Source: Semisulcospira habei
Lineage: Eukaryota; Mollusca; Gastropoda; Semisulcospiridae
Length of the DNA stretch: 64,000 nucleotides
Assembly: GCA_036245525.1 (NCBI GenBank)
Contig: BTPG01000005.1
Location: 248,001 to 312,000, forward strand
Reading direction: 5' to 3'
The first letter of the stretch is position 1, and each line of letters opens with the position of its first letter. The translations under genes were made by a program, and so were the position numbers. Below are positions 63,386 to 64,000 of the stretch, piece after piece. The notes beneath the pieces were generated by a model, which saw nothing but the letters and a program-made list of their open reading frames with translations, was not told the DNA's origin and did no database searches.

Positions 63386-63678
63386 AAGGGAAGTAACTTT
63401 TTTGTCTTGCTGAAATTTTTACACAATTACTTCCCTTGTATTAACTTTTACTCAGAAATTTTTGTTATTGAACATGGGTGATTCCTTCCTTTTTCTGGTG
63501 CTCAAGTTATGGGTAAAATTATCAAGTTACTGTCTATGTTACTGTCTTGGTGTTTCATCTGGCTCTCACTTGGCCAGGGTGTGATTTATAATTTACTGCA
63601 AAGCCAATAATCACCAATACTGTGTACATGACACCACAATTGAAATCTGTAAAGCTTGATATTAATAAGCCCACTGAG
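63386..63678 (-). repeat. Maverick family 2 terminal inverted repeat (left end of copy B)
   Basis: Reverse complement of 1391-1714, starting AAGGGAAGTAACTT. The interior of the element lies to the right, beginning with gene Z. Confidence 0.7.
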
Positions 63679-63851
63679 AGAGATTATAGTACAGGGCAAG
63701 TCTTGTCTGGGGTAAACTCAAAAACTATTGACTACATTTGCTGGAGTGGTGCAAACGTAAAAAGTTACTATTAATGTACTTCCTAGAAAACATGATTTTG
63801 CTTGATAACAATTTTTGTTTTTTGTTTTTAATTTTTTTAATTACATTATAA

Positions 63852-64000
63852 ATGAACCAAGACAAACTTCTTCTATTGAATGATATCAATGCTGTAGAGA
63901 ACAAAGACTTAGACTCCAAAAAACAGCGGCTTTTGTCTGTAATTGTCTCAGGCAAACCAAAGACTTATCTAGGAAGACAATACATGACAGAGGATATTGA
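63852..64000 (+). CDS. Maverick gene Z, 5' end (copy B)
   Basis: First 49 codons, cut by the window edge; start ATG 63852 after ACATTATAAATG. Roughly 88% identical by eye in DNA to 44678-44826 (MNQDKLLLLNDINAVENKDL...). In this copy gene Z is the first gene after the TIR, with genes X and Y absent to its left. Confidence 0.85.
   Translation, partial: MNQDKLLLLNDINAVENKDLDSKKQRLLSVIVSGKPKTYLGRQYMTEDI

Overview
The window looks like nuclear DNA of a lophotrochozoan animal, most likely a gastropod mollusc. It has GT-AG introns, large introns and a very dense load of DIRS, LINE, LTR, piggyBac-like, hAT-like, Maverick/Polinton and foldback elements. No prokaryotic gene organisation, tRNA, rRNA or CRISPR array was seen. 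The species is not determined.

Three host genes frame it. NAA15 (NatA auxiliary subunit) runs on the minus strand: its first six coding exons lie between 23096 and 4835, in consistent phase, and the rest must lie left of the window. RAB33 (two exons, plus strand, 23495-24645) is head-to-head with NAA15 across a 398-bp promoter gap. The last two coding exons of ALG8 (minus strand) are at 56562-56636 and 36383-36626, separated by a ~19.9-kb intron.

That ALG8 intron holds a complete Maverick/Polinton (37160-56250, inverted termini of about 1 kb or more, 5-bp flanking duplication). It carries a double-jelly-roll capsid protein, a penton-like protein, a packaging ATPase, protein-primed PolB, a retroviral-type integrase and a set of small membrane and virion-type genes. 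The capsid, PolB and ATPase genes each have nonsense or frameshift lesions, and the integrase is split by an RTE-like LINE with an 11-bp target duplication. Parts of two more Mavericks, with a different TIR, sit at the window edges (1-1714 and 63386-64000). They are opened at a different point of the gene order, as in a circular permutation.

The NAA15 introns contain: a GC-rich DIRS-type tyrosine-recombinase retrotransposon (9692-16034) with inverted termini and an internal complementary region; two copies of a 950-965 bp piggyBac-like element with a truncated transposase 5' end; a 95-bp satellite that seems to be amplified from one arm of a foldback element; and nested hAT-like elements holding a two-exon ZNF862-like fragment. 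Between RAB33 and ALG8 lie LINE 3' ends and many copies of at least three foldback (hairpin) families. A Ty3/Gypsy-type gag-pro element (57520-61523) and long CA/CG microsatellites lie to the right.

The most interesting signals are: a conserved -1 reading frame at the end of one Maverick gene, preceded by a T_TTA_AAC heptamer in one copy and ending in overlapping PSAP and PPxY late-domain motifs; the permuted Maverick ends; the DIRS internal complementary region; and the satellite whose monomer supplies the TTAA target used by two piggyBac-like insertions.
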